A stretch of DNA of 64,000 nt from Lachnospiraceae bacterium (GTDB lineage: Bacteria > Bacillota > Clostridia > Lachnospirales > Anaerotignaceae). Of the stretch, positions 54,591 through 62,603 are shown piece by piece (the stretch's first letter is position 1; each line of letters starts with the position of its first letter). The stretch spans positions 62,001-126,000 of the forward strand of contig DPJA01000030.1 of NCBI GenBank assembly GCA_003543235.1. The letters run 5' to 3'. The notes below the pieces were generated by a model. The model saw only the letters and a program-made list of their open reading frames with translations. It was not told the origin of the DNA and made no database searches. The position numbers and the translations under genes were made by a program.

Positions 54591-54697
54591 TAAAATCTAT
54601 TTTTTGAAAAATCGCTGTAGATGTGATAGGCAAGAATATTGAGAAAAGTAGTAATACCTTTTTATACTTCATAAAATATAAAAAAGGATGTGATTTT

Positions 54698-54826
54698 ATG
54701 GAGATTAAGAATTTAAGACCAACTTACGAAAATAAAGAATCAGAACAAAAAATAATTTCTGAAACATTAAATAGAATTTGCAGAAAATTTGCAGTAGAAA
54801 GAAATAAGAGCAAGAGGTGTGGCTAA
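54698..54826 (+). CDS. small basic protein coupled to the serine recombinase
   Basis: A 42-residue, lysine/arginine-rich protein starting MEIKNLRPTYENKES and ending NKSKRCG. AAAAGGATGTG precedes the ATG. Its stop overlaps the recombinase start (TAATG), so the two are translationally coupled. Small proteins in this position occur with large serine recombinases of Firmicute elements and could be a recombination directionality factor or accessory protein (inference). Confidence 0.6.
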   Translation: MEIKNLRPTYENKESEQKIISETLNRICRKFAVERNKSKRCG

Positions 54827-56277
54827 TGGTTGCTATCTATGCCAGACAGTCAATAGATAAAAAGGATAGCATTTCAATAGAAACACAAATTACAAAATGC
54901 AAGGCAGAAACAGATGATACAGCTACAATTTTTATTGATAAAGGGTTTTCGGGAAAAAACATTAAAAGACCTGAATTTCAGCGTATGATGGAACAAGTGA
55001 GGTCTGGAAATGTAGAAAAAATTGTTGTTTACCGTATAGACCGTTTCAGTCGTTCTATTGCGGATTTTGGTGCAATATGGGAAATAATGAAAGAACATGG
55101 AGTAGAATTTGTATCTATAAATGAAAAGTTTGATACAAGTACACCTATTGGCAGAGCAATGCTTTATATTGTAATGAGTTTTGCACAGTTAGAACGTGAA
55201 ACAATTGCGGAACGTATTAAGGATAATTACTATGCAAGGTTACAAAATGGGACATGGGTAGGCGGACCAGCACCGTTTGGATTTTGCATAGAAAAGGATA
55301 AATTGAACGGTAAAAAAGTATCTAAACTAGTAGTAAATAAAGACATTGAAATAGTGAAAAATATTTATCAATTATATTCTGAAGAAGGAACAAGTTTAGG
55401 ATACATTGCAAAATATCTTACAAGAGAAAAAATTCCCTGTGGCAAAAGAAAAGCATGGGATAATGTTGCGATTTCTCGAATATTACATAACCCAATATAC
55501 GTTCGATGTGATTTTGACGTGTACACATACTTTATTACAAAAGGAATAAAAATAAAGAGCCCATATGAGGAATTTGATGGGGTATATGGAGGGATGCTTG
55601 TGGGAAAGCGTAATCGTGGTGGGGAAAAATATTGTCAAGGGGATAAACAATATTTTGCAATTTCTCTTCATGAAGGCGTTATATCATCAGATATTTGGCT
55701 TAGATGCAATGAAAAACTTGATGAAAATAAGCAAGTACCCAATAAGGGGAAGGGCAAATACACATGGCTTTCTGGTTTGCTAAAATGCAGAAAGTGTGGT
55801 TATAGTTTGAAGGTAGTGTTTGCTAATGGGAAAAAATATCTTATTTGCAGCGGAAGAACTAACTATCATATTTGTAATGAAAAAATTACCACTTCTGTAG
55901 AAGGATTGGAATTAGAAGTGAAAAAAGAAATAGAAAAAATATTTAACAAAATACAAATAAAAGATTATAACTTAGAAGAAAAGGACGCTGATTTGGTTGA
56001 AAAAATTATAGAAATAGAGAAGAAAATTTCTAGATTGGTTGATGCAATTACCGAAAGCGATGATATACCTATACAATATTTGAATAAAATGATAAAGAAG
56101 TTACAAAACGAAAAAAGTTTTTGGCTTGAAGAAATGGAAAATAGCAGAACAGATTTTTCGAAAAAGCAGTTTGATTTTGAATCACTTGATTTTGAGAAAA
56201 AGAAAAAATTTGCTGCAGAAGTTATTGAAAAAATTTTAGTGGACTGCGATAGTGCAGTAATACAATGGAAAATTTAA
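54826..56277 (+). CDS. large serine recombinase (site-specific integrase)
   Basis: A 483-residue serine recombinase. The catalytic domain has Ser9 in AIYARQS, RIDRFSRS (about 68-75) and AQLERETIAERIK. Next come the recombinase domain (about 155-260), a zinc ribbon with CRKCGYSL and CSGRTNYHIC (about 325-350), and a coiled-coil segment (about 375-440). It would integrate or excise an element at specific sites. ATG 54826 is preferred over GTG 54817 because it leaves the GAGGTG site free. It follows directly after the truncated deacetylase gene, as expected for an element's terminal integrase. Confidence 0.93.
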   Translation: MVAIYARQSIDKKDSISIETQITKCKAETDDTATIFIDKGFSGKNIKRPEFQRMMEQVRSGNVEKIVVYRIDRFSRSIADFGAIWEIMKEHGVEFVSINEKFDTSTPIGRAMLYIVMSFAQLERETIAERIKDNYYARLQNGTWVGGPAPFGFCIEKDKLNGKKVSKLVVNKDIEIVKNIYQLYSEEGTSLGYIAKYLTREKIPCGKRKAWDNVAISRILHNPIYVRCDFDVYTYFITKGIKIKSPYEEFDGVYGGMLVGKRNRGGEKYCQGDKQYFAISLHEGVISSDIWLRCNEKLDENKQVPNKGKGKYTWLSGLLKCRKCGYSLKVVFANGKKYLICSGRTNYHICNEKITTSVEGLELEVKKEIEKIFNKIQIKDYNLEEKDADLVEKIIEIEKKISRLVDAITESDDIPIQYLNKMIKKLQNEKSFWLEEMENSRTDFSKKQFDFESLDFEKKKKFAAEVIEKILVDCDSAVIQWKI

Positions 56278-56596
56278 ATTATGGAGTGAAAATCATTAAA
56301 AAAATGTGTAAATATTGTTAAATTGTGCATTTGAACAAGAGTTTTTGGTTTTTAGCCTATTGCTAAATGTAAAAGTATCTGCTACAATCACAACATAGTA
56401 AATGACAGAGGTGAACAAAAACATTCAGCTTATGCGTATGCACACTGGATTGGGTATTTATGCCATTGCTATTAAAATATATTTGTAGAATAAGAATATA
56501 TTTTTATGAAAATTATAATGTAAATTAAGAATGCAAAGGAGCACACGAAACTGAGTTGTGCTCTTTTTTGTGTTAACAAAAAAAGGGGAGAATAGT
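56278..56596 (+). promoter_or_regulatory. leader region of the amino-acid transporter with promoter and terminator-like hairpin
   Basis: This 319-bp gap contains a promoter, TTGCTA (56360-56365), 17-bp spacer, TACAAT (56383-56388), then about 200 nt of leader ending with a terminator-like hairpin, GAGCACA/TGTGCTC (56539-56545, 56557-56563) followed by T6, only 28 bp before the binding-protein start. Promoter, leader, terminator, then gene is the layout of an attenuator or riboswitch. I did not recognise a known ligand-binding fold. The first 80 bp show nothing clear. Confidence 0.55.
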
Positions 56597-57574
56597 ATGA
56601 AAATATTTAATTTAAAAAAGTTTAAGGTGTTATCTTTAGCAACAACATTGGTATTATCGGTTGCAATGATGAGTGGGTGTGGTGCAGATACAAAGGAACC
56701 TGCCAAAGAGGAAAGCAGTGCTGCTTCAACCACTGCTGAAGAAAAAGAATATGACAACTCATATTGTAAAGATGGTGTTCCAAGTGAAAAGCTTGCAGAA
56801 TTAAGAGAAAAAGGTGTTTTAACAGTTGGTTCTTCAGGTGATGCACCATTTGCATACATCGACCAAGCTACAGGAAATTTTTGCGGTGTAGATGCAGAAA
56901 TTATTAAAGAAGTTGCAAAAAGACTTGGAATTGAAAAAACAGAAATGTCACTAATTCCATTTTCTGAATTAATTCTAAATTTGAATTCAGACAAAATTGA
57001 TATTATTGCTGACTGTATGTATATTAGGGCAGACCGTGCAGAAAAAATATATTTTGGTGAAATTTGGTATACACAGGGCGGTGGGCTTTTAACTTCTGAA
57101 GGTGGTTCAATTAAGAGTATAGAAGATTTTGACCCGAGTTCAACGGTTGTTGGATATACACCAGGTACTATTTGGCAGACAACTGTTGAAGGATTTAAAG
57201 AAAAGGGCTTGATTAAAGAGGCTCGTGCAACTGGAGATCAATCAGAATCAATTGTTGCGTTACAAAGTGGTAAGATAGATGCGTTTTTAACAGATTCTAC
57301 TGTATTGGAAAATCTTTTTGCAAATTCTCCAGAGGCAGTATCGGGATTAAAGATGGCAGAAAATTATAAAGATGATGAAGTAACAATAGGAAGAATTGCA
57401 CCATCAGTTAATTTTGACGATATAGCATTTATGAAAGAGGTTGATGCTGTAGTAGCGAAACTTAGAGAAGAAGGATTTATTACCAAAGTGTTTGAAGATT
57501 ATAAATTAAATCCAGAACTTCATATGATTACAAATGAGGAACGTACTCATGATATTAATACAAGAACTGAGTAA
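56597..57574 (+). CDS. amino-acid ABC transporter substrate-binding lipoprotein
   Basis: An SBP family 3 lipoprotein of 325 residues with a signal peptide and lipobox MSGC (Cys28). The binding domain starts at LREKGVLTVGSSGDAPFAY (about 73-91) and includes GVDAEIIKEVAKRLG and LNSDKIDIIADCMYIRADRAEKIYF. The last resembles polar-compound binders of the ectoine/polar amino-acid group. It is longer than average owing to a linker and C-terminal tail. ATG 56597 has AGGGGAG 6 nt upstream. It is followed by a partial terminator before the ATPase, favouring excess binding protein. Confidence 0.9.
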   Translation: MKIFNLKKFKVLSLATTLVLSVAMMSGCGADTKEPAKEESSAASTTAEEKEYDNSYCKDGVPSEKLAELREKGVLTVGSSGDAPFAYIDQATGNFCGVDAEIIKEVAKRLGIEKTEMSLIPFSELILNLNSDKIDIIADCMYIRADRAEKIYFGEIWYTQGGGLLTSEGGSIKSIEDFDPSSTVVGYTPGTIWQTTVEGFKEKGLIKEARATGDQSESIVALQSGKIDAFLTDSTVLENLFANSPEAVSGLKMAENYKDDEVTIGRIAPSVNFDDIAFMKEVDAVVAKLREEGFITKVFEDYKLNPELHMITNEERTHDINTRTE

Positions 57575-57593
57575 TCAATAGTAAATACAAATG

Positions 57594-57637
57594 ATACTGC
57601 AGGCAAAATTTTCAAAACACCTGCAGTATTTAATTTT
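57594..57637 (+). terminator. intraoperonic terminator hairpin
   Basis: A perfect 10-bp stem ATACTGCAGG/CCTGCAGTAT (57594-57603, 57620-57629), followed by TTAATTTTT. It probably limits read-through from the binding-protein gene into the ATPase gene. Confidence 0.75.
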
Positions 57638-57683
57638 TAGATTGTTTTCAAAAACTTTTACAAAATTGAAGGATGTGATTATA

Positions 57684-58418
57684 ATGCCGCTATTAGAAGT
57701 CAAAGGATTACAGAAAAAATTTGGTGACCTTGAAGTTTTAAAGAATATTAATATTTCTATTGAGGAGGGCGAGGTTCTTGTTCTTATAGGGCCTTCTGGT
57801 TCAGGAAAAAGTACATTTCTTAGATGTTTGAATTTATTGGAAGTACCAACAAGTGGAGAAGTTATTTATAATGGAGAAAATATTTTAAAGCACAAATTTA
57901 ATGTTATGAATTATCGCCAAAAAGTTGGTATGTGTTTTCAGAATTTTAATCTTTTCCCTTTTATGACAGTAATTGATAATGTTACATATGCTCCTATACA
58001 CATTTTAAAAAAGAATAAAGAAGAAGCACAGGAAAAAGGAATGCAACTTTTAAAAAAGGTTGGACTTGCAGATAAAGCAAAGGTTTATCCTGAAACATTA
58101 TCAGGTGGACAGCGTCAGCGTGTAGCTATTGCTCGTGCATTGGCTATGGAGCCAAAAATTATGTTGTTTGATGAACCAACCTCTGCTCTTGACCCTGAAT
58201 TAGTAGGTGACGTTTTAAATGTTATGAGGGAATTGGCAGATGAAGGAATGACAATGGCAGTTGTTACACATGAAATGGGTTTTGCAAAAGATGTTGCGGA
58301 TAGGGTTATATTTATGGAATCGGGTTACGTTGTGGAAGACAGTTCTCCTATTGAAATGTTTACTAATCCTAAAAATGAGAGAACGAAAGAATTTTTATCA
58401 CGTGTTTTAGACAAATAA
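57684..58418 (+). CDS. polar amino-acid ABC transporter ATPase (GlnQ-like)
   Basis: A 244-residue ATPase with Walker A GPSGSGKS (about 35-42), Q-loop CFQNFNLFP, signature LSGGQRQR, Walker B IMLFDEPTSALDPE and H-loop VTHEMGFA, all typical of the GlnQ/HisP group. ATG 57684 has AAGGATGTG upstream. It pairs with the neighbouring binding protein and permease. Confidence 0.95.
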   Translation: MPLLEVKGLQKKFGDLEVLKNINISIEEGEVLVLIGPSGSGKSTFLRCLNLLEVPTSGEVIYNGENILKHKFNVMNYRQKVGMCFQNFNLFPFMTVIDNVTYAPIHILKKNKEEAQEKGMQLLKKVGLADKAKVYPETLSGGQRQRVAIARALAMEPKIMLFDEPTSALDPELVGDVLNVMRELADEGMTMAVVTHEMGFAKDVADRVIFMESGYVVEDSSPIEMFTNPKNERTKEFLSRVLDK

Positions 58419-58437
58419 CAATTAGGGGGTGGCAAGT

Positions 58438-59154
58438 ATGAAAGTACTTGAAAATTTAAATTTTTCTAAAGCTATAGTAGAATTGCTTCCAAAATTGTTA
58501 GGCGAGGCCTTACAAATAGTTGTCATTACAACTATAGTAGGTTTTTTATTTGCAATAGTTTTTGGTTTTATTCTTGCTTTGGGAAGAGTATCAAAAAAGA
58601 AAGCACTTAATCATATCATTATTGTTTTTCAAGAATTTATTAGAGGAACACCGTTATTAGTTCAGATGGTATATATTTATTATGTAATGCCACTGTTTAT
58701 AGAAATGTTTGCATCTATTATAGGTATAGAGGGTTTTTCTGTTTCAATTAGCTCAATGACTGCAGGTATTATTGGTCTTGCAATAAACTATGGAACATAC
58801 ATATCAGAGGTTATTCGTTCTTCTATCATTTCTATAGACAATGGTCAAAAAGAAGCAGCTTTGGCGTTAGGCTTTTCTAATCGCCAAGCTATGTTTAGAA
58901 TTGTTATTCCACAGGCGTTTAGAAATTCTGTTCCGGTATTTGGCAATTATTTAGTAATGATGGTTAAGGATACTTCTTTAATGGCTTATATTACTGCACA
59001 GGAATTTTTGATGGTAACAAAGGCATATACGGCACAAACATTTCTGACCATTGAATCATATACAATATTGGCAAGTGTTTACTTGATTATTTGTATTCCG
59101 TTATCATTTGTTATTAGATTTATAGAGAGAAAATTAAATAAAGGAAGGCGTTAG
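58438..59154 (+). CDS. polar amino-acid ABC transporter permease
   Basis: A 238-residue permease with five predicted transmembrane helices. It has the HisM/GlnP family motif EFIRGTPLLVQMVYIYYV (about 65-82) and the EAA loop EAALALGFSNRQAMFRIVIPQAFR (about 140-163). It likely works as a homodimer. ATG 58438 has GGGGGTG 7 nt upstream. It follows the ATPase by 19 bp. Confidence 0.94.
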   Translation: MKVLENLNFSKAIVELLPKLLGEALQIVVITTIVGFLFAIVFGFILALGRVSKKKALNHIIIVFQEFIRGTPLLVQMVYIYYVMPLFIEMFASIIGIEGFSVSISSMTAGIIGLAINYGTYISEVIRSSIISIDNGQKEAALALGFSNRQAMFRIVIPQAFRNSVPVFGNYLVMMVKDTSLMAYITAQEFLMVTKAYTAQTFLTIESYTILASVYLIICIPLSFVIRFIERKLNKGRR

Positions 59155-59189
59155 TTAAAAGCGTATTCTTTTAGCCTAGGGGGAATTTA

Positions 59190-59801
59190 ATGATGAAAAA
59201 ATATATTATAACAATAAGTAGAGAGTTTGGGTGTAATGCACGTGAAATTGGTCGTAGTCTTGCCAGCAAGCTAGGAGTTCCATTTTATGATAAACAGCTG
59301 GTAGATTTAGCAGCCTTAAAAGCAAATATTAATGTTGAAATTATTAAAGAATCTGATGAAATTATGAACAAACAAAATCGTTTGTTTTCTGAATTTGTAT
59401 ATGGTTCATCTAACTCTTTCTATTCTGAAAAAGCAATTGCTGCACAAGCTTCGGTTATACGTGAAATTGCGGATAAAAAAGAAACCTGTATAATGTTTGG
59501 ACGCTGTGCAGATTACATTTTAAGAGAATATCCAAATGTTATTAATTTCTTTTTCTATGCACCGTTGGAAAAGAGAATTGAACATATTGCAAAAACTTAT
59601 AATTTGACAGAAAAAAATGCAGAAAAAATGATAAAAAGAATTGATAATCAGCGTCATAACTATTATGAATATGTTACGGGAAAAAGCCGTGGGGATAGGT
59701 CAGGTAAGCACGTTATGTTTGATGTAGATGTTTATGGGTTAGAAGGAAGCGTAAATTTAATATGTGAAGCAGTAAATATTATGTTTGCAGAGAATGACTG
59801 A
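59190..59801 (+). CDS. cytidylate-kinase-like protein
   Basis: A 203-residue member of the cytidylate kinase-like (AAK6-related) family: ITISREFGCNAREIGRSLASKLG near the N terminus, YDKQLVDLAA, MFGRCADYIL (about 107-116) and HYYEYVTGK-type NYYEYVTG. In most relatives the P-loop reads GSGG; here it reads GCNA, which removes two glycines. Function is unknown even for the intact family, so it could be a kinase of some small alcohol or a sensor. It follows the permease by 35 bp with AGGGGG upstream, implying co-transcription. Confidence 0.8.
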   Translation: MMKKYIITISREFGCNAREIGRSLASKLGVPFYDKQLVDLAALKANINVEIIKESDEIMNKQNRLFSEFVYGSSNSFYSEKAIAAQASVIREIADKKETCIMFGRCADYILREYPNVINFFFYAPLEKRIEHIAKTYNLTEKNAEKMIKRIDNQRHNYYEYVTGKSRGDRSGKHVMFDVDVYGLEGSVNLICEAVNIMFAEND

Positions 59802-59890
59802 CAAAGACCAGTGCTATGATATGGAGGAATTACGGTTAATACATTACAGTAAAAAAATGTATTCAACAGGAAGAAGAAGGTGTAATTAGA

Positions 59891-61042
59891 ATGGCTTATA
59901 AATTTATATTACCAGTGCAAACACTAATGGGGCCAAAGGCTTTTGCAGAAAGCGAAGCTGCTGTAAAAAGTCTTGGTGCAAAAGCATTTGTGGTTACAGG
60001 TAAAATAGTAACAAAAACTGGTATGGTTAAAACCCTTACAGATTATCTTGACAGTTGGAATATAAAATATGAGATATTTAATGATATAATTGGAGAGCCT
60101 ACCAATAAGATGATTGAAGCTGGTGTTAAGTTATATAAGGAAACAGAATGCGATTTTATTATTGGTATAGGAGGCGGAAGTCCACTTGACAGTGCAAAGG
60201 CAATTGCGGCAATGTCGGTACTTGAAGGAAAAATTTCAGACTATATGGGTTGTGAAATTACAGGAGATTTACCACCTATGGTTTTAATACCTACAACGGC
60301 AGGAACAGGCTCAGAAGCTACTAAATTTACAGTTATTACAGATGAAGAGAAACAAGTTAAAATGCTTTTAAAAGGAGATGTGTTGCTGCCAAGAGTTGCA
60401 ATTGTTGATTCTACATTTACTAAAACATCACCTCAAAGCACTACTGCAGCTACGGGCATGGATGCGTTAACACACGCAGTAGAGTGCTATACTTCCAGAA
60501 AAGGAAACACTTTAACAGATATGTATGCGTTGTCCGCAATAAAGCGTATATTTAAATATCTTCCCAAAGCTTATGCCGACGGCAATGATGAAAAAGCAAG
60601 AGAAGAAATGTCAACAGCAGCTTTTGAAGCTGGCGTATGTATTAATAATGCCTCTGTAACCCTTGTGCATGGTATGAGCAGACCAATTGGTGCATTATTT
60701 CATGTAGCTCATGGGATTTCAAATGCTATGTTAATAAAAGAATGTATGGAGTATGTATTAGATGGATGTTATGATAGATTTGCCACTATAGCAAAAACAA
60801 TTGGTGCGGCAGATGAAAGCAACTCTGATGAGGAAGCGGCTAATATATTTTTGCAAGAGCTAGTTAAAATATGTAAATATTGTAATATTCCAACCTTGGC
60901 TGAATACGGCATTAATAAGGAAGAATTCCATGCAGTAATTGATAAGATGGCACAGGATGCTATGGATAGTGGAAGTCCATCAAATACAATTAAAGCTGTT
61001 ACTAAGGAAGATTTGATTAAGATTTATAAAAGGCTATGGTAA
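59891..61042 (+). CDS. iron-containing alcohol dehydrogenase
   Basis: A group III Fe-dependent alcohol dehydrogenase of 383 residues. It has the NAD-binding GIGGGSPLDSAKAIA (about 97-111), TTAGTGSEAT, and metal-ligand segments MDALTHAVECY (Asp and His, about 192-202), HGMSRPIGALFHVAHGISNAM (His, about 261-281). Relatives reduce aldehydes made in amino-acid or diol fermentation (for example succinate semialdehyde, sulfoacetaldehyde, propanal). AGAAGAAGGTG precedes the ATG. Together with the class III aminotransferase two genes away, it suggests a route from an amino compound to an alcohol end product. Confidence 0.92.
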   Translation: MAYKFILPVQTLMGPKAFAESEAAVKSLGAKAFVVTGKIVTKTGMVKTLTDYLDSWNIKYEIFNDIIGEPTNKMIEAGVKLYKETECDFIIGIGGGSPLDSAKAIAAMSVLEGKISDYMGCEITGDLPPMVLIPTTAGTGSEATKFTVITDEEKQVKMLLKGDVLLPRVAIVDSTFTKTSPQSTTAATGMDALTHAVECYTSRKGNTLTDMYALSAIKRIFKYLPKAYADGNDEKAREEMSTAAFEAGVCINNASVTLVHGMSRPIGALFHVAHGISNAMLIKECMEYVLDGCYDRFATIAKTIGAADESNSDEEAANIFLQELVKICKYCNIPTLAEYGINKEEFHAVIDKMAQDAMDSGSPSNTIKAVTKEDLIKIYKRLW

Positions 61043-61268
61043 TAAACAAATTCATTTTATGAATATTTAGAGATGCTTATTTCAAATGTCATGTATACTA
61101 TTAGTATAAATATACAAGTGTTTATCCAATGGGTAAGCACTTGCTGCTATGTAATTTAGTAATTTTATAAAAGCATTGCCATAGTTCTATTTTATATGTT
61201 AATATATTAAATGTGCAAAAAAAATTAGGGTTATTTATATTAATAAATAAAATAGAACGGGTGAGTTT
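61043..61268 (+). promoter_or_regulatory. palindrome, hairpin and promoter upstream of the PucR-type gene
   Basis: A perfect 7-1-7 palindrome TATACTA-T-TAGTATA (61094-61108) is followed by a 13-bp hairpin with two wobble pairs, CAAGTGTTTATCC/GGGTAAGCACTTG (61115-61127, 61131-61143), probably the end of the dehydrogenase transcript despite lacking a T run. TTGCCA (61176-61181), an 18-bp spacer and TAATAT (61200-61205) may be the regulator's promoter. Confidence 0.5.
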
Positions 61269-62429
61269 ATGGCATTAGTGGTAAGTAAACTTTACAGCAA
61301 CAGTGGTGCTCTTTATCAGATGAAGCTTTTAGCAGGAAATAGAGGGCTTAATAATTTAGTAGAGTGGGTTCACATTGTTGAGGATGAAGGAGTTTTATCA
61401 TTTTTGCATGGACACGAACTGATTTTTATTGCTGGATATATGTGTAAAAACGATGAATGGTTAATTAGCTTTACAAAGGGTCTTTATAAATCTAATATCA
61501 GTGCATTTGTTATTAATATTGGACCTTATATTAAAAGTATACCAGCGGAAGTTATTGATTTTTGTAATGAGATGAATTTGCCGTTATTCACCATTCCGTG
61601 GAAGACCAGAATGGTTGATATGACACGAGATTTTTGTGCAAGAATTATGCACAATGAAAATGTTGAAGCAAGTATTTCTACTACCATTAAAGATATTATT
61701 TTCAAAATAGGAGATTTAGATACGCAGATACAGCAAATGGAGCGGTATGGATTTACAAGGGAGAGCTATTTCTGTTTTTTGAACATTTCCTTGGAAAATA
61801 AGCATCCTGATAATGAAAGTATAAATATGGAAAACCTAAAACTATATGTAGAACAAATTGCAAAGACAAGCCAAAGATTATTTATTTCATTTAGCTATCA
61901 ATATAATTTAGTGGTTGTTTTATCGGAAGATAAAATGAATAATGTTCACAAATTTGTTGATAAACTAATGAACTTAGTTGGAGCTGAAAATTCTGAATTT
62001 TCAATATATGTTGGCGTAAGTTCTATTATGCAAGGCTTTTTTAATCAAGATACAAATTTTAATAAGGCTATTGATGCAAATGAAATGGCAAAAAATAAAA
62101 ACGTACGTGTGAACTATTATGATGAGCTTGATATATATAAAGTTCTTCTGGCAGTTAGTGATAAAAAAACTCTTTATGAATTTTATTATGACGTATTTGG
62201 AAAATTGGAGCAGTATGATATTGAAAATAATACTGACTTAATGGGATTTTTAAAGTCATATATAGAAAATAATGGAAGCCCTCAGTTAGTTAGTGAACAG
62301 CAATTTATTCATAGAAATACGGTGAATAATCAGATTAAAAAAATAGAAAAAATTACGGGTTATAATATGCTGAATTTGGATGAAAAAGTTAGATGCAGTG
62401 TTGGATTTTTAATTAAAGATATATTATAA
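61269..62429 (+). CDS. PucR-family transcriptional regulator
   Basis: A 386-residue regulator. The N-terminal PucR domain spans about residues 5-120 (YQMKLLAGNRGLNNLVEWVHIVED start), a middle GGDEF-like/variable region follows, and the C-terminal helix-turn-helix contains FIHRNTVNNQIKKIEKITG (about 350-368). PucR-type proteins typically activate purine, GABA, or amino-compound catabolic genes in response to the substrate. GGGTGAG precedes the ATG. It lies between the dehydrogenase and the aminotransferase, each with separate promoters, so it probably controls both neighbours. Confidence 0.9.
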   Translation: MALVVSKLYSNSGALYQMKLLAGNRGLNNLVEWVHIVEDEGVLSFLHGHELIFIAGYMCKNDEWLISFTKGLYKSNISAFVINIGPYIKSIPAEVIDFCNEMNLPLFTIPWKTRMVDMTRDFCARIMHNENVEASISTTIKDIIFKIGDLDTQIQQMERYGFTRESYFCFLNISLENKHPDNESINMENLKLYVEQIAKTSQRLFISFSYQYNLVVVLSEDKMNNVHKFVDKLMNLVGAENSEFSIYVGVSSIMQGFFNQDTNFNKAIDANEMAKNKNVRVNYYDELDIYKVLLAVSDKKTLYEFYYDVFGKLEQYDIENNTDLMGFLKSYIENNGSPQLVSEQQFIHRNTVNNQIKKIEKITGYNMLNLDEKVRCSVGFLIKDIL

Positions 62430-62489
62430 ACGCAATAAAATATAAGGCTGTATTGTGCATATGAACATGAAAATATGGTCAACATGAGA

Positions 62490-62518
62490 TTGAATAATGA
62501 AAAGATATTAATTATAAT
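62490..62518 (+). promoter_or_regulatory. promoter of the aminotransferase gene
   Basis: TTGAAT (62490-62495), a 17-bp spacer and TATAAT (62513-62518), followed by a small TTGTTC/GAACAA hairpin (62549-62564) in the leader. Confidence 0.75.
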
Positions 62519-62603
62519 GTTAATATATAAGTTAAACAGCAGTGGTGATTGTTCAATAGAACAAGGATTTGTTTTCTTTAAGAAACGAAAAGGAGATGAT
62601 TAT

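Larger units (their letters stand above)
54577..56450 (+). mobile_element. possible minimal integrated element between two CACTGGAT copies
   Basis: The 8-mer CACTGGAT occurs at the point where the deacetylase reading frame breaks (54577-54584) and again 170 bp after the recombinase stop (56443-56450), where it is followed by TGGG, giving LDW in frame. This would bound a 1.87-kb unit with the small protein and recombinase. Against it, the sequence to the right does not continue as a deacetylase, so the true right boundary may lie outside the window. Confidence 0.3.

Noticed and set aside
56401..56470. A known riboswitch (lysine or THF type) in the leader of the amino-acid transporter.
   Set aside because: Short matches such as AGAGGTG occur, but the conserved junction sequences and helices of those classes could not be laid out.
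57591..57683. Extended N terminus of the amino-acid transporter ATPase.
   Set aside because: It would translate through the perfect intraoperonic hairpin; GlnQ-type proteins start near the LLEVKGLQKKFG segment.
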